From NCBI RefSeq assembly GCF_030209355.1, contig NZ_JARVSF010000029.1, positions 1 through 64,000 of the forward strand: a stretch of 64,000 nucleotides of DNA, written 5' to 3'. The notes under the pieces were generated by a model that ran no database searches, was not told where the DNA came from, and was given only the letters and a program-made list of their open reading frames with translations. Source of the DNA: Pseudarthrobacter sp. fls2-241-R2A-127. GTDB taxonomy: Bacteria; Actinomycetota; Actinomycetes; Actinomycetales; Micrococcaceae. Shown piece after piece: positions 49,639 to 57,978 of the stretch (positions are counted from its first letter, which is position 1; the number at the start of each line of letters is the position of its first letter). Made by a program: the position numbers and the translations under genes.

Positions 49639-51384
49639 TCATTGCCTGGCTCCCGCCGGAGCGGTGCTGGTGGTGGTGAAATGCGGTCCCATGACGGCGA
49701 AGACCATGGCGAGGGACGTGGCGCCGGGATCGGCCGTGCCCAGGCTCTTCTCCGCCAGCGGACGGGCGCGGCCCTTGAGGGGCAGCAGGTCGGAGGTTGC
49801 CTCCGCCGCGGCAGCGGCTTCGCGGGCAGCGTCCTGCCAGGCCAGGCCCGGCTCGGCGCCGTTGGCCACCGCGCGGCTGAACGTGGAAGCGAACGGCAGC
49901 AGCGCGTCCACCATGGTCTTGTCGCCGATTTCGGCCTTGCCCAGTTGCACGATGCGGTCCGCGAACGCCGTCACGGCGGCCGTGAGGACGGCAGCCTCGG
50001 GTGCGGAGGCGTTTCCTACCGTCTCGCCGAAGGAGCGGAGGCCGGCGCCCCAGAGGACTCCGGAGGTGCCGCCGGCTTTGTCGGCCCAGGCGTCCCCGGC
50101 CGCAGCCAGTACGTCGCCGGCACCTGCCCCGGCGGCCAACGCGGCGGATGCTGCGGCAGTGGCTGCATCCACTCCGCGGACCATGCCGCGGCCATGGTCG
50201 CCATCGCCGGCGATGGCATCCATCCGGCCCAGCCGATCCTCTGCCTCGTGCAGCAGGGAACGCGCCGCACCAATGGCCTCGACGCAGGCCACGGCGTATG
50301 CACGGGAGGCGTCCGTGGCGACGTACGCGGCCTGGTCGGCGCCGTCGTCGTCCACTTCCCGGGCGCCCAAAGCGCCCGTTTCCCGGGCAGCGGTGCCCCG
50401 ACGGTACGCGGGGGTCTCCGCGGGGGCTGCCCACAGTGGTTCCAGTTCCTCATCAAGCCAGGTGACGGTCAGCGAGACGCCGGCCATGTCCAGGCTGGTG
50501 ACCAGCTCTCCGACCTCAGGCATCACGATCGTGTAGCCGGCGGCGCGCAGCAGCGGCGCCACGGTTCCCCAGAGGACGAAGAGTTCCTCGTGCTTGGTCG
50601 AGCCGAGCCCGTTGAGGATCACGGCGATCCGCTTCCCGGCGGTGGGCGGTGTTTCGGCGAGGACCCGGGCCACCAGTTCGTGCCCGAGGTCCTTGGCGGA
50701 GGGCAGGTCGGTGTCGTGCAGGCCCGGTTCGCCGTGGATGCCCAAGCCCAGGCCCATCTGGCCCTCGGAAAGGGTGAACAAGGGTGATTGGGCGCCCGGG
50801 AAGGTGCACCCGGCAAAGGCACTGCCGATGGTGCGGGTGAGCTCGTTGGCCTTGCGGCCCAGGCGGACCACCTCGGCCAGGTCCGCGCCGCCCTCGGCAG
50901 CCGCGCCCATAACCTTGAAGACCGTGAAATCACCGGCGATGCCGCGGCGTTTGGCGGATTCCGACGGCGCGGCGCTGGCGATGTCGTCAGTCACCAGGAC
51001 GTTCTCCACGGCGATGCCCTCGGCGGCCAGCCGTTCGCTGGCCATGCCGAAGTTCATCACGTCTCCGGCGTAGTTGCCGTAGGTGAAGACGACGCCGGCA
51101 CCGGACTCGGCGGCCTTGGCGACGGCGTAGGCCTGCTGGGCCGAGGGTGAGGTGAAGATGTTGCCCACCACCGCACCGTCGGCGAAGCCCGCTCCGATCA
51201 GTCCGGCGAAGGCCGGGTAGTGCCCGGAGCCGCCGCCAGCGAGGACGGCAACCTTGGGCTTTGCCGGCCGGAAACGGCGGACGGCGCCGCCGGGAACCTG
51301 CCGGACCAGGTCAGAGTGCACATCGCAGAATCCGGCGAGGGCTTCCTCGGCGAAGTCTGATGGGTCGTTGAAGATCTTTGTCAT
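49639..51384 (-). CDS. Fused DhaK-DhaL-type ketose kinase
   Basis: This 581-residue protein fuses a DAK1 substrate-binding domain (residues about 1-330) with a DAK2 ATP-binding domain (about 375-565). DAK1 shows LAGGGSGHYPAFAG and His217 in GLGIHGEPG, which binds the ketose covalently. DAK2 shows the metal-binding AGDGDHGRGM near residue 412. ATP-dependent single-chain kinases of this kind phosphorylate dihydroxyacetone, D- or L-erythrulose, or related short ketoses. In this locus, between an RpiB-like isomerase and an SDR dehydrogenase, a C4 ketose or branched ketose is likely. It is cytoplasmic, and transcribed after the SDR gene with 32 bases between them. Confidence 0.92.
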   Translation of the reverse strand: MTKIFNDPSDFAEEALAGFCDVHSDLVRQVPGGAVRRFRPAKPKVAVLAGGGSGHYPAFAGLIGAGFADGAVVGNIFTSPSAQQAYAVAKAAESGAGVVFTYGNYAGDVMNFGMASERLAAEGIAVENVLVTDDIASAAPSESAKRRGIAGDFTVFKVMGAAAEGGADLAEVVRLGRKANELTRTIGSAFAGCTFPGAQSPLFTLSEGQMGLGLGIHGEPGLHDTDLPSAKDLGHELVARVLAETPPTAGKRIAVILNGLGSTKHEELFVLWGTVAPLLRAAGYTIVMPEVGELVTSLDMAGVSLTVTWLDEELEPLWAAPAETPAYRRGTAARETGALGAREVDDDGADQAAYVATDASRAYAVACVEAIGAARSLLHEAEDRLGRMDAIAGDGDHGRGMVRGVDAATAAASAALAAGAGAGDVLAAAGDAWADKAGGTSGVLWGAGLRSFGETVGNASAPEAAVLTAAVTAFADRIVQLGKAEIGDKTMVDALLPFASTFSRAVANGAEPGLAWQDAAREAAAAAEATSDLLPLKGRARPLAEKSLGTADPGATSLAMVFAVMGPHFTTTSTAPAGARQ

Positions 51385-51416
51385 GGTGGGGCTTTCTGGC
51401 GCTGCCGGGACGACTG

Positions 51417-52190
51417 CTAGTGGATGTGGCTGCCGCCGTTGATGTCGACGGTGGTGCCGGTGAGGTAGGCCGAGTCCTCGGAGGACAGGAAGGCAATCAC
51501 CGAGGCCACTTCCTCGGTGGTGGCGTTGCGGCCCAGCGGGATGCCGGCGTTGATGGCTGCCTCCTGCTCCTCGGTGCTGCCCACGCGGATGTTGGTGTCC
51601 ACGGCGCCGGGGGTAATGGCGTTGACGGTGACGCCGGTGGTGCCGAGTTCACGGGCCAGGGCCTTGGTGAAGCCCAGGATGGCTGCCTTGGCAGCGGAGT
51701 AGGGCACCTTGCCGAAGACGCCGCCGCCGCGCTGGGCGGACACGGAGGACATGTTGACGATCCGGCCCCAGCCGTTGTCGATCATGTCCGGCAGGAAGGC
51801 CTTGGTTACCAGGTAAGTGCCGGTGGCGTTGACGTCCATGACCTTGTGCCACAACTCAAGAGTGGTCTCCAGGAACGGGATGGGCGAGGTGATGCCGGCG
51901 ATGTTGGCCAGGGCGCCGACGGGCGGGAGGTTGCCGGCGGCCACTTCGGCGGCGACGGCGGCCTGGGCGGCGGTGACGGAGGCCTCGTTGGCGACGTCGA
52001 CCTCGTGGCCGAAGGCGGGGACATTGAATTCGTTGCCGATTTCGGCGGCGACCTTGGCGGACTTCTCGCCGTCGAGGTCCAGGATGACGATGCCCCAGCC
52101 GTCGCGGGCGTAGCGGCGGGCGGTGGTGATGCCGATGCCGCGGTCCGAGGTTGCCCCGGTGAGGACGGCGGTGCGCTGGATGGTGGTCAT
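51417..52190 (-). CDS. SDR-family dehydrogenase, polyol-dehydrogenase-like
   Basis: The ATG at 52190 has AAGGAG nine bases upstream and gives 257 residues. The classical SDR motifs are present: AVLTGATSDRGIG for NAD(P), ALANIAG, the catalytic Ser in MSSVSAQRGG and YSAAK with Tyr and Lys; VNAITPGAVDT follows. Asp residues after the second strand (VILDLDGEKSAKV) favour NAD over NADP. Sugar-alcohol dehydrogenases such as D-threitol dehydrogenase belong here, so oxidation of a tetritol to erythrulose is a good guess. It follows the TIM-barrel isomerase gene, separated by a very long hairpin at 52219-52276. Confidence 0.9.
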   Translation of the reverse strand: MTTIQRTAVLTGATSDRGIGITTARRYARDGWGIVILDLDGEKSAKVAAEIGNEFNVPAFGHEVDVANEASVTAAQAAVAAEVAAGNLPPVGALANIAGITSPIPFLETTLELWHKVMDVNATGTYLVTKAFLPDMIDNGWGRIVNMSSVSAQRGGGVFGKVPYSAAKAAILGFTKALARELGTTGVTVNAITPGAVDTNIRVGSTEEQEAAINAGIPLGRNATTEEVASVIAFLSSEDSAYLTGTTVDINGGSHIH

Positions 52191-52218
52191 GGTGGTGCTC
52201 CTTGTAATTGTTCTTGTG

Positions 52219-52276
52219 TCGATTGCTCCGTATTTGTCGTTTTGAGGCGTCAAAACGACAAGTACGGAGCAATCGA
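52219..52276. repeat. 27-bp inverted repeat in the C4-sugar operon
   Basis: Arms 52219-52245 and 52250-52276 are complementary at 26 of 27 positions with a 4-base centre (GGCG). The outer part carries TCGATTGCTCCGTA and the inner part TTGTCGTTTTGA. It is far longer than a normal terminator, lies between two genes of one operon, and could be a mobile palindrome, an RNase-processed hairpin or an operator. Confidence 0.8.
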
Positions 52277-52288
52277 TGGAGGTGGGGC

Positions 52289-53113
52289 TCAGATGAGGTC
52301 GGTGATGAAGCTTGCTGCCTTGGCGGCGGCTGCCGGGCGTTCGTCATTGGTGACGTCCCGGGTTTCCAGTTCGAGCGAGAAGTGGCCGGTGTACCCGTCG
52401 GCGGCCAGGCGTTTCAGGCCACCGGCGAAGTCGGCGTCCCCGTTGCCGATGCTGAGGTTGATGTTCCCCGGCACGGCGTCCCTGAGGTGGACGTGGCTGA
52501 TGCGGCCCTGGTGCCGGTCCAGGTAGGCCTGGATGTCCTCGCCGGCGGCCACAATGTGGCTGAAGTCCATGACGATTCCGACGCCGGAGCCCGCGAGGCG
52601 GTCCGCCAGGAGTCCCGCGCGCTCCAGGTTCCAGGAGAACCGCAGGAAGTGCAGGGATTCGGTCCAAAGTTCGACGCCGGACTCCGCCGCCCGCCGTCCC
52701 GCACCGATGAGCTGGGCGGCTACGAGGTCCAGGTCCTCCTCGACGCTCCGGACCGGGGTGTGGTCCAGGGCGCCACAGGGAAGCACCAATGCCTTCGCAC
52801 CGATCTTGGCGGTGAGCGTAAGCAGGGCGTCAAGGTGGCGGTCCCGCGCAGCCTGGCCTTCGGCGTCGAGCACTCTGTTCAGGTCCCCGATGTCGCCGTT
52901 CACGGAGCGGACCCGCAGGCCGGACGCGTTGACTTCAGCGGAGACTGAGTCGACCGCCGCAGGGCTGAGCTCGTACGGCACATGGTCGCAAACGCCGGGC
53001 AGGGCGCCCAAGTCGATCTCGTCGAACCCCAACCCCTTCATGGTGTGCAGGGCGCTGCCCAGCTCCTGGTGCCGGAAGCTGATGGAGGAGCACCCGAGTC
53101 TGGAATGGAACAT
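52289..53113 (-). CDS. TIM-barrel sugar isomerase/epimerase (AP_endonuc_2 family)
   Basis: The second ATG (53113) is best placed behind GAGGA and gives 274 residues. The fold is xylose-isomerase-like, with metal ligands recognisable in ELWTESLHFLRFSWNLE (Glu, His), GIVMDFSHIVAAGED (Asp, His) and HVHLRDAVPGNIN (His, Asp), and Glu in HFSLELETRD. Members include hydroxypyruvate isomerase, L-ribulose-5-phosphate 3-epimerase and D-apiose isomerase. In this operon it could interconvert a C4 or branched C5 sugar. It is the first gene of the minus-strand operon and is divergent from the transporter across a large GntR-type operator. Confidence 0.88.
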   Translation of the reverse strand: MFHSRLGCSSISFRHQELGSALHTMKGLGFDEIDLGALPGVCDHVPYELSPAAVDSVSAEVNASGLRVRSVNGDIGDLNRVLDAEGQAARDRHLDALLTLTAKIGAKALVLPCGALDHTPVRSVEEDLDLVAAQLIGAGRRAAESGVELWTESLHFLRFSWNLERAGLLADRLAGSGVGIVMDFSHIVAAGEDIQAYLDRHQGRISHVHLRDAVPGNINLSIGNGDADFAGGLKRLAADGYTGHFSLELETRDVTNDERPAAAAKAASFITDLI

Positions 53114-53170
53114 CATTGATCCTCTGGTTCGTGCCGAGCTTTAGTGATGGAGACCACAATAGCTTCGGTA

Positions 53171-53209
53171 ACTGTCAACAGTCAACTCCGAAAGTTGACT
53201 GTTGACAGT
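53171..53209. promoter_or_regulatory. GntR-type operator, perfect 17-bp arms
   Basis: ACTGTCAACAGTCAACT (53171-53187) and AGTTGACTGTTGACAGT (53193-53209) are perfect complements around CCGAA. It sits between the divergent isomerase and transporter starts. Related half-sites occur at 53242-53258 and 56684-56697, so one regulator, the GntR protein at 56724, probably binds all three. Confidence 0.88.
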
Positions 53210-53241
53210 GAAAATGATCTGGGTCACACTGGGGTCGTATC

Positions 53242-53258
53242 ATTTGTTAACAGTCGAC
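53242..53258 (+). promoter_or_regulatory. Second GntR-type site before the transporter gene
   Basis: TTGTTAACAGTCGACAG shares TGT[T/A]AACAGTCGAC with the site before the regulator gene (56684-56700). It lies 43 bases upstream of the transporter start, where a bound repressor would block transcription. Confidence 0.65.
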
Positions 53259-53300
53259 AGCGGCGGAACTCCTCCAGCCGCTTTTCGAAAGGGAACCACC

Positions 53301-54638
53301 ATGAGCAAAGATGCTCTGACCATGCGCGGGCCGGTCCACGGCACCAAGGACGCCCGGCGAGTTGCCATCGGATCCGGCGTGGGGGCCGTCATCGAGACGT
53401 ATGACTTCATCGGCTTCGGCACCGCTGCCGCACTGTACTTCGGCACCGCATTCTTCCCAGGAACCGATCCCGTGACGGGCACCCTCGCTTCCTTCGCCAC
53501 CCTCGGTGTCGGCTTCGCTGCGCGCCCTCTCGGCGGCATCATCGGCGGGCACCTCGGTGACAAGGTGGGCCGCAAGCCCGTCCTGGTTGCCTCGCTGATC
53601 CTGATGGGCCTGGCCACGTTCGCCATTGGCCTGCTCCCCACCTACGCGGCGGTTGGCCTGCTGGCCCCTGCACTGCTGGTGTTCGTCCGCATCGTCCAGG
53701 GCCTGGCCTTCGGCGCGGAGTGGGGCGGCGCCATCCTCATGAGCTACGAGCACGCCCCCTGGAAGGCCAAGGGCAAGTACACCGGCATTGTCCAGGCCGG
53801 CTTCCCGGTGGGCCTGCTGCTGGCCAACCTGGTCTTCCTCTTCAGCGTCCAGCTCGGTAACGAACTGGCCTGGCGGATTCCGTTCCTCGCCAGCATCCTG
53901 CTGGTCATAGTGGGTCTGGTCATCCGTTCCAAGGTCCCCGAGTCCCCGGTCTTCGACGAGGTGAAGGACAGCGGCGCCATCGTCAAGGCCCCCATCGTCG
54001 AGGTCATCAAGACCGACTGGCGCAACATCGTCAAGGGCATCGGCCTGCGCATCGCCGAGACGGCCGGCTACGCAGTATCCATCACGTACATGATTTCCTA
54101 CCTCAACAGCCAGCACCTGGCGGACAAGACCCAGACGCTGATCGCACTCTGCATCGCCTCCGCCATCGGCATCTTCGCCACGCAGGCCTGGGCAGCACTG
54201 ACGGACCGCATCGGACGCCGTCCCCTCTACGTGTGGTCCACGGCGTTCGCAGCCCTGTTCGCCATCCCGATGTTCCTGCTGGTCAACACCGGCCTTTTCA
54301 TCGCCATCATCCTCACCATCGTGATCTCCTACGCCGTGTGCCAGAACTCGCTGGCCGGCGCCCAGGGCGCCTGGTTCCCGGAGCTCTTCCAAGCCAAGAC
54401 CCGTGCGTCCGGCGCCAGCCTGGCCTACCAGATCTCGGCCATGGTCTCCGGTTTCACCCCCTTCATCACCACCCTGCTGTTCGTCAGCTTCGGCTGGATG
54501 GGCCCCGCGCTGCTCTTCGGCGCCTACGCCTTGATCGGACTCTGGGCCGCCGTCGCCACCCGGGAAACCTGGGGCAAGCGGGAACGCGAACTGGCTGACG
54601 AGGCCACCAAAAGCACCCCGAACACCGTCAACGCCTGA
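53301..54638 (+). CDS. MFS transporter of the metabolite:H+ symporter (MHS) type
   Basis: The ATG at 53301 follows AAAGGG and gives 445 residues. It has twelve membrane segments. The MHS-type signatures are AIGSGVGAVIETYDFIGFGT at the start, then GGHLGDKVGRKPVLVASL after segment 2 and FGAEWGGAILMSYEHAP. This class takes up organic acids, polyols and betaines with protons. As the first gene of the plus-strand operon with split transketolase, and sharing an operator with the catabolic genes, it should import the substrate of the pathway. The next gene starts a few codons after its stop. Confidence 0.92.
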   Translation: MSKDALTMRGPVHGTKDARRVAIGSGVGAVIETYDFIGFGTAAALYFGTAFFPGTDPVTGTLASFATLGVGFAARPLGGIIGGHLGDKVGRKPVLVASLILMGLATFAIGLLPTYAAVGLLAPALLVFVRIVQGLAFGAEWGGAILMSYEHAPWKAKGKYTGIVQAGFPVGLLLANLVFLFSVQLGNELAWRIPFLASILLVIVGLVIRSKVPESPVFDEVKDSGAIVKAPIVEVIKTDWRNIVKGIGLRIAETAGYAVSITYMISYLNSQHLADKTQTLIALCIASAIGIFATQAWAALTDRIGRRPLYVWSTAFAALFAIPMFLLVNTGLFIAIILTIVISYAVCQNSLAGAQGAWFPELFQAKTRASGASLAYQISAMVSGFTPFITTLLFVSFGWMGPALLFGAYALIGLWAAVATRETWGKRERELADEATKSTPNTVNA

Positions 54639-54674
54639 ATGACCACCACGCACAAAACGACCACGGAGCCAGCA

Positions 54675-55598
54675 ATGCCTACAGACACCGTCCAGGACGC
54701 CCCGCAGGGACAAACACTGCAGGGCCAACCACTGCAGAATGCGGTAACTCCAGAACGGCTGGAGAAGATCAGCGCCGCCGCGTACCGGATCCGGCACCAC
54801 GCCCTTAACATGGGCGAGGTGCAGGGTCAGGGGTATGTGGGCCAGGCCCTGGGAGCCGCGGACATGCTCGCCACGGTGTACGGGGACCAGTTGCGGTTCC
54901 GCGCCGAAGATCCGCACTGGGAGGCCCGCGACCGGTTCCTGCTCTCCACCGGCCACTACGCCATTGGCCACTACGCGGCGCTGGCCGAGGCCGGGATCGT
55001 CCCGGTGGAGGAACTGGAAACCTACGGCTCGGATGACTCCCGGCTGCCGATGTCCGGGATGTCCACCTACACGCCCGGCATGGAAATTTCCGGCGGTTCG
55101 CTGGGCCACGGCCTGACCATCGCCGTCGGGATGGCGCTGGGCCTGCGCTACCAGGGCTCATCCGCCCGGGTGTTCAACTTCCTCTCCGACGGCGAGCTGG
55201 ACGAAGGCTCCACCTGGGAGGCGGCGATGGGCGCGCACCACCACCAGCTGGGCAACCTGACCGCCATGGTGGACATCAACGCCCTGCAGGCGGACGGCAA
55301 GACCGACACGGTGCTGCGCACCGAGCCCGTCACCGAGAAGTGGGAATCGTTCGGCTGGTACACCCAGCGGGTGGACGGGAACGACGTCGGCGCGCTGCTG
55401 GCAGCGTTCGACAACGCAGCTGCCCAGGCCGCCGCCGTCGGACGTCCGTCCGTGATCCTGTGCGACACCAAGGTGGGCCGCGGCGTTCCGCTGCTGGAAG
55501 ACCGCGAGAAGGCGCACTTCATGCGCATCGAAGAGAACGAATGGCAGATCTGCCGCGAGCAGCTCACTGCCGGCTACGAAGGAAAGGCTTCAGCATGA
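54675..55598 (+). CDS. Transketolase, N-terminal subunit (split type)
   Basis: The ATG at 54675 (MPTDTVQDAPQGQTLQ) has CGGAG upstream and gives 307 residues; an ATG at 54639 abutting the previous stop is less likely. This is the thiamine-diphosphate-binding half: GHYAIGHYAALAEAG, PGMEISGGSLGHGLTIAVGM and the TPP motif FNFLSDGELDEGSTWEA ending in DINALQADG. The second half is encoded by the next gene with a four-base overlap. Split transketolases serve anabolic or specialised pathways such as D-apulose-4-phosphate cleavage (AptAB). Here it would process the phosphorylated sugar made by the kinase. Confidence 0.92.
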   Translation: MPTDTVQDAPQGQTLQGQPLQNAVTPERLEKISAAAYRIRHHALNMGEVQGQGYVGQALGAADMLATVYGDQLRFRAEDPHWEARDRFLLSTGHYAIGHYAALAEAGIVPVEELETYGSDDSRLPMSGMSTYTPGMEISGGSLGHGLTIAVGMALGLRYQGSSARVFNFLSDGELDEGSTWEAAMGAHHHQLGNLTAMVDINALQADGKTDTVLRTEPVTEKWESFGWYTQRVDGNDVGALLAAFDNAAAQAAAVGRPSVILCDTKVGRGVPLLEDREKAHFMRIEENEWQICREQLTAGYEGKASA

Positions 55599-56605
55599 GC
55601 ACCACCACGACGACGGCCACACCCGCCAAGCCCAAGCTGAAGACCTCGGCGATGATCGCCTCGTTCGCCGACCCCGGCCAGAAGACCTCCAACGCCCCGT
55701 TCGGGCATGCCCTGGTCAAGGCCGCCCAGGAAAACGACAAGATCGTTGGCCTGACCGCGGACCTGGGCAAGTACACGGACATGCACATCTTCGCCAAAGC
55801 CTTCCCGGAGCGGTTCTTCCAGATGGGCATGGCCGAGCAGCTGCTCTTCGGTGCAGCCGCGGGCCTGGCCGAGAGCGGGCTGGTGCCGTTCGCGTCCACC
55901 TACTCGGTGTTCGCCGCCCGCCGCGCCTACGACTTCCTTTGCCTGGACGCTGCCGAGCCGAACCTGAACGTCAACATCGTGGGCGGACTGCCCGGCCTGA
56001 CCACCGGGTACGGCCCCAGCCACCAAGCCACCGAGGACATGGCGATCTTCCGCGGCATGCCCAACCTGACCATCGTGGACCCCTGCGACTCGGTGGACAT
56101 CGAGCAGGCCATCCCGCAGCTCGCGGCGTCGGCAGGCCCCACCTACCTGCGGCTGCTGCGTGGCAACGTGCCCACCGTCCTGGACGAGTACGGCTACACG
56201 TTTGAACTCGGCAAGGCCAAGGTCCTCCGCGGGGGCAGTGACGTTGTGTTCATTTCCTCCGGCCTGATGACCATGCGCGCCCTGCAGGCAGCCAAGGCGC
56301 TGGCGGCACACAACGTGGAAGTCGCCGTCGTGCACACCCCCACCATCAAGCCGTTCGACGCCGAAACCGTCCTCAAGGAGGTCAACACCGACCGCTTGGC
56401 CGTCACCCTGGAAAACCACTCCGTGGTGGGCGGCCTGTTCGAAACCGTCGCCTCCGCCGTCGTCACCGCGGGCGTGGGCAAACGCGTGGTACCAATCGCC
56501 CTGCCGGACCAGTTCCTGGACGCCGGCGCCCTGCCTACGCTGCACGACCGCTACGGCCTGGCCGTGGACAGGATCGTGGCCAAGGTCCTCGCCGAGCTCG
56601 GCTAA
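55595..56605 (+). CDS. Transketolase, C-terminal subunit (split type)
   Basis: The ATG at 55595 overlaps the stop of the N-subunit gene and has AAGGAAAGG upstream, giving 336 residues. It contains the pyrimidine-binding domain with the catalytic Glu in MGMAEQLLFGAAAGLAESG, then GYGPSHQATEDMAIFRGMPN and the C-terminal domain ending VLAELG. It must assemble with the N-terminal subunit to form the active site. Acceptor specificity cannot be read from sequence. Erythrose-4-phosphate from the RpiB-type isomerase, or a branched ketose phosphate, are both natural substrates for a transketolase in this locus. Confidence 0.92.
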   Translation: MSTTTTTATPAKPKLKTSAMIASFADPGQKTSNAPFGHALVKAAQENDKIVGLTADLGKYTDMHIFAKAFPERFFQMGMAEQLLFGAAAGLAESGLVPFASTYSVFAARRAYDFLCLDAAEPNLNVNIVGGLPGLTTGYGPSHQATEDMAIFRGMPNLTIVDPCDSVDIEQAIPQLAASAGPTYLRLLRGNVPTVLDEYGYTFELGKAKVLRGGSDVVFISSGLMTMRALQAAKALAAHNVEVAVVHTPTIKPFDAETVLKEVNTDRLAVTLENHSVVGGLFETVASAVVTAGVGKRVVPIALPDQFLDAGALPTLHDRYGLAVDRIVAKVLAELG

Positions 56606-56683
56606 AGGCACGCGGATGGAGAAAGCACGGCACCGGTCCTGCGCCGGCGCCGTGCTTTCTGCCGTACTATCGAAATCACTACC

Positions 56684-56697
56684 GACTGTAAACAGTC
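56684..56697 (+). promoter_or_regulatory. GntR-type operator before the regulator gene
   Basis: GACTGT AA ACAGTC is a perfect palindrome with a 2-base centre, followed by GAC. It lies 26 bases before the regulator start, so autorepression is likely. Confidence 0.78.
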
Positions 56698-56723
56698 GAC
56701 TTATGACATTGAGGACAGAAGCC

Positions 56724-57383
56724 ATGGCCGGACTCACCGCCCCGCTGCTGGGACTGGAAAAGAAAAGCCTGCGCGAGCAGGCGCTCTCGGCACTGAGGAC
56801 CGCCATCACCAGCGGTGAGCTGGAACCCGGCCGGCACCTCGTGGAGACCGAACTGTCCGAGATGCTGCAGATCAGCCGCGGCACCCTGCGCGAAGCCCTC
56901 CGCCAGCTGGAGCAGGAGGGCCTGCTGTCCGCCGGTCCCCGCGGCCGCCTCTCCGTCAGGCACCTGGACGAAAAGGAAATCCGGGACATCTACTCGGTCC
57001 GTGCAGCCCTGGAGTCACTGGCTGCCCGGACCCTGTGCGAGCTCCCGGACCGCCAGCATGTCACCGAGTCGCTGCACCAGGCCATCGACGCCATGACTGC
57101 GGCAACCGGCGGGACCCTTGAAGAACGCATCGAATCCGATCTCGAGTTCCACCGCACCCTCTGCCGGCTCACCGGCAACGAAACCCTCCTCCACTCCTGG
57201 GAATCCCTGGAGGGCTCCATCCGCATGTCCATCATGTTCGCGGGCCTCGAAAAGGGCGTCAGCAACATGAGCGTGGACCGCCACAAGGACATCGTGGCCG
57301 CCATCGACACCGGTGACGCCACCCTGGCGCGGAAGACCATCCTGGAACACATGGACACCGCCGCCGCCAACCTGGTGGCGTGA
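56724..57383 (+). CDS. GntR-family regulator of the FCD type
   Basis: The ATG at 56724 (MAGLTAPLLGLEKKSLREQA) has GAGGA eight bases upstream and gives 219 residues; ATG 56703 would add seven. The winged helix spans residues 12-75 (LVETELSEMLQISRGTLREA, LRQLEQEGLLSAGPRGRLSV). The FCD domain follows with its metal-binding Asp and His residues (SDLEFHRTLCRLTGN, and DRHKDIVAAIDTGD). FCD regulators respond to sugar acids, sugar phosphates or other carbon intermediates. It closes the plus-strand operon. Palindromes of one family at 53171-53209, 53242-53258 and 56684-56697 make it the probable local repressor. Confidence 0.92.
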   Translation: MAGLTAPLLGLEKKSLREQALSALRTAITSGELEPGRHLVETELSEMLQISRGTLREALRQLEQEGLLSAGPRGRLSVRHLDEKEIRDIYSVRAALESLAARTLCELPDRQHVTESLHQAIDAMTAATGGTLEERIESDLEFHRTLCRLTGNETLLHSWESLEGSIRMSIMFAGLEKGVSNMSVDRHKDIVAAIDTGDATLARKTILEHMDTAAANLVA

Positions 57384-57496
57384 CACCCCGCGGCGGCACC
57401 AATCGCGCCGTGCATGCGCTTATTTGGGAATCCTCAAAAGCTCCCGGCCGTTAACCTACTGTGCGGTAGAGTGCCGCAGCGTTAACGAGGGACGGT

Positions 57497-57946
57497 ATGA
57501 CCGCAAAGTTTGTCTCAGTTGAGGACGACGCCGGGAAGGTCACCCGGTATGCCCGCCACGACAATGGCGGTGGCCTCATTGCTCCCGGAGCCAAGGTGGC
57601 GGACAGCGCCCGGATTGGCCCCATGACCTACATCGAACACGGCGCCCAGGTGGGCGCAGGCTGCCTGATTGGCCATGGCAGCTGGATCGACCGGGATGCC
57701 ATCATCGGCGACCGGACCGTTATTGGCGACGGCGTGCACGTCGGCCGGGGCACCGTCATCGGCTACCGGGTCCATATTGGCAGCCACTCAAGGATCGGCT
57801 CGAGCGTCCTGATCGAGCACGGCGTCCACCTCGATACCGACAGCACCGTGCCGGACGGCAGTGAGGTGCTGGCCGGGGTCCACTCACGCCTGGCGCGGGC
57901 AAAGCGCCGGCCGCACCGCAAGGCAAAAGGCGGCCTGGCTGCCTGA
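57497..57946 (+). CDS. Hexapeptide-repeat protein (left-handed beta-helix)
   Basis: This 149-residue protein has about five to six consecutive hexapeptide turns from residue 28 (IAPGAKVADSARIGPMTYIE, VGAGCLIGHGSWIDRDAIIG, TVIGDGVHVGRGTVIGYRVH). A basic tail follows (RLARAKRRPHRKAKGGLAA). It lacks an obvious acceptor domain, so it may be a gamma-carbonic-anhydrase-like or acyltransferase-like protein. Possible metal ligands are the histidines in IEHGAQVG and IGHGSWID. It follows the GntR gene by 113 bases on the same strand, and precedes the LacI gene, which faces it. The link to the catabolic locus is only positional. Confidence 0.8.
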   Translation: MTAKFVSVEDDAGKVTRYARHDNGGGLIAPGAKVADSARIGPMTYIEHGAQVGAGCLIGHGSWIDRDAIIGDRTVIGDGVHVGRGTVIGYRVHIGSHSRIGSSVLIEHGVHLDTDSTVPDGSEVLAGVHSRLARAKRRPHRKAKGGLAA

Positions 57947-57978
57947 ACCGCCCCTGATGCCCGGTCGAAAGCCAGGGG

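Noticed and set aside
53247-55109. Open frame of 620 codons on the minus strand
   Set aside because: Antisense to the MHS transporter and transketolase genes and rich in Gly/Gln/Asp without any motif.
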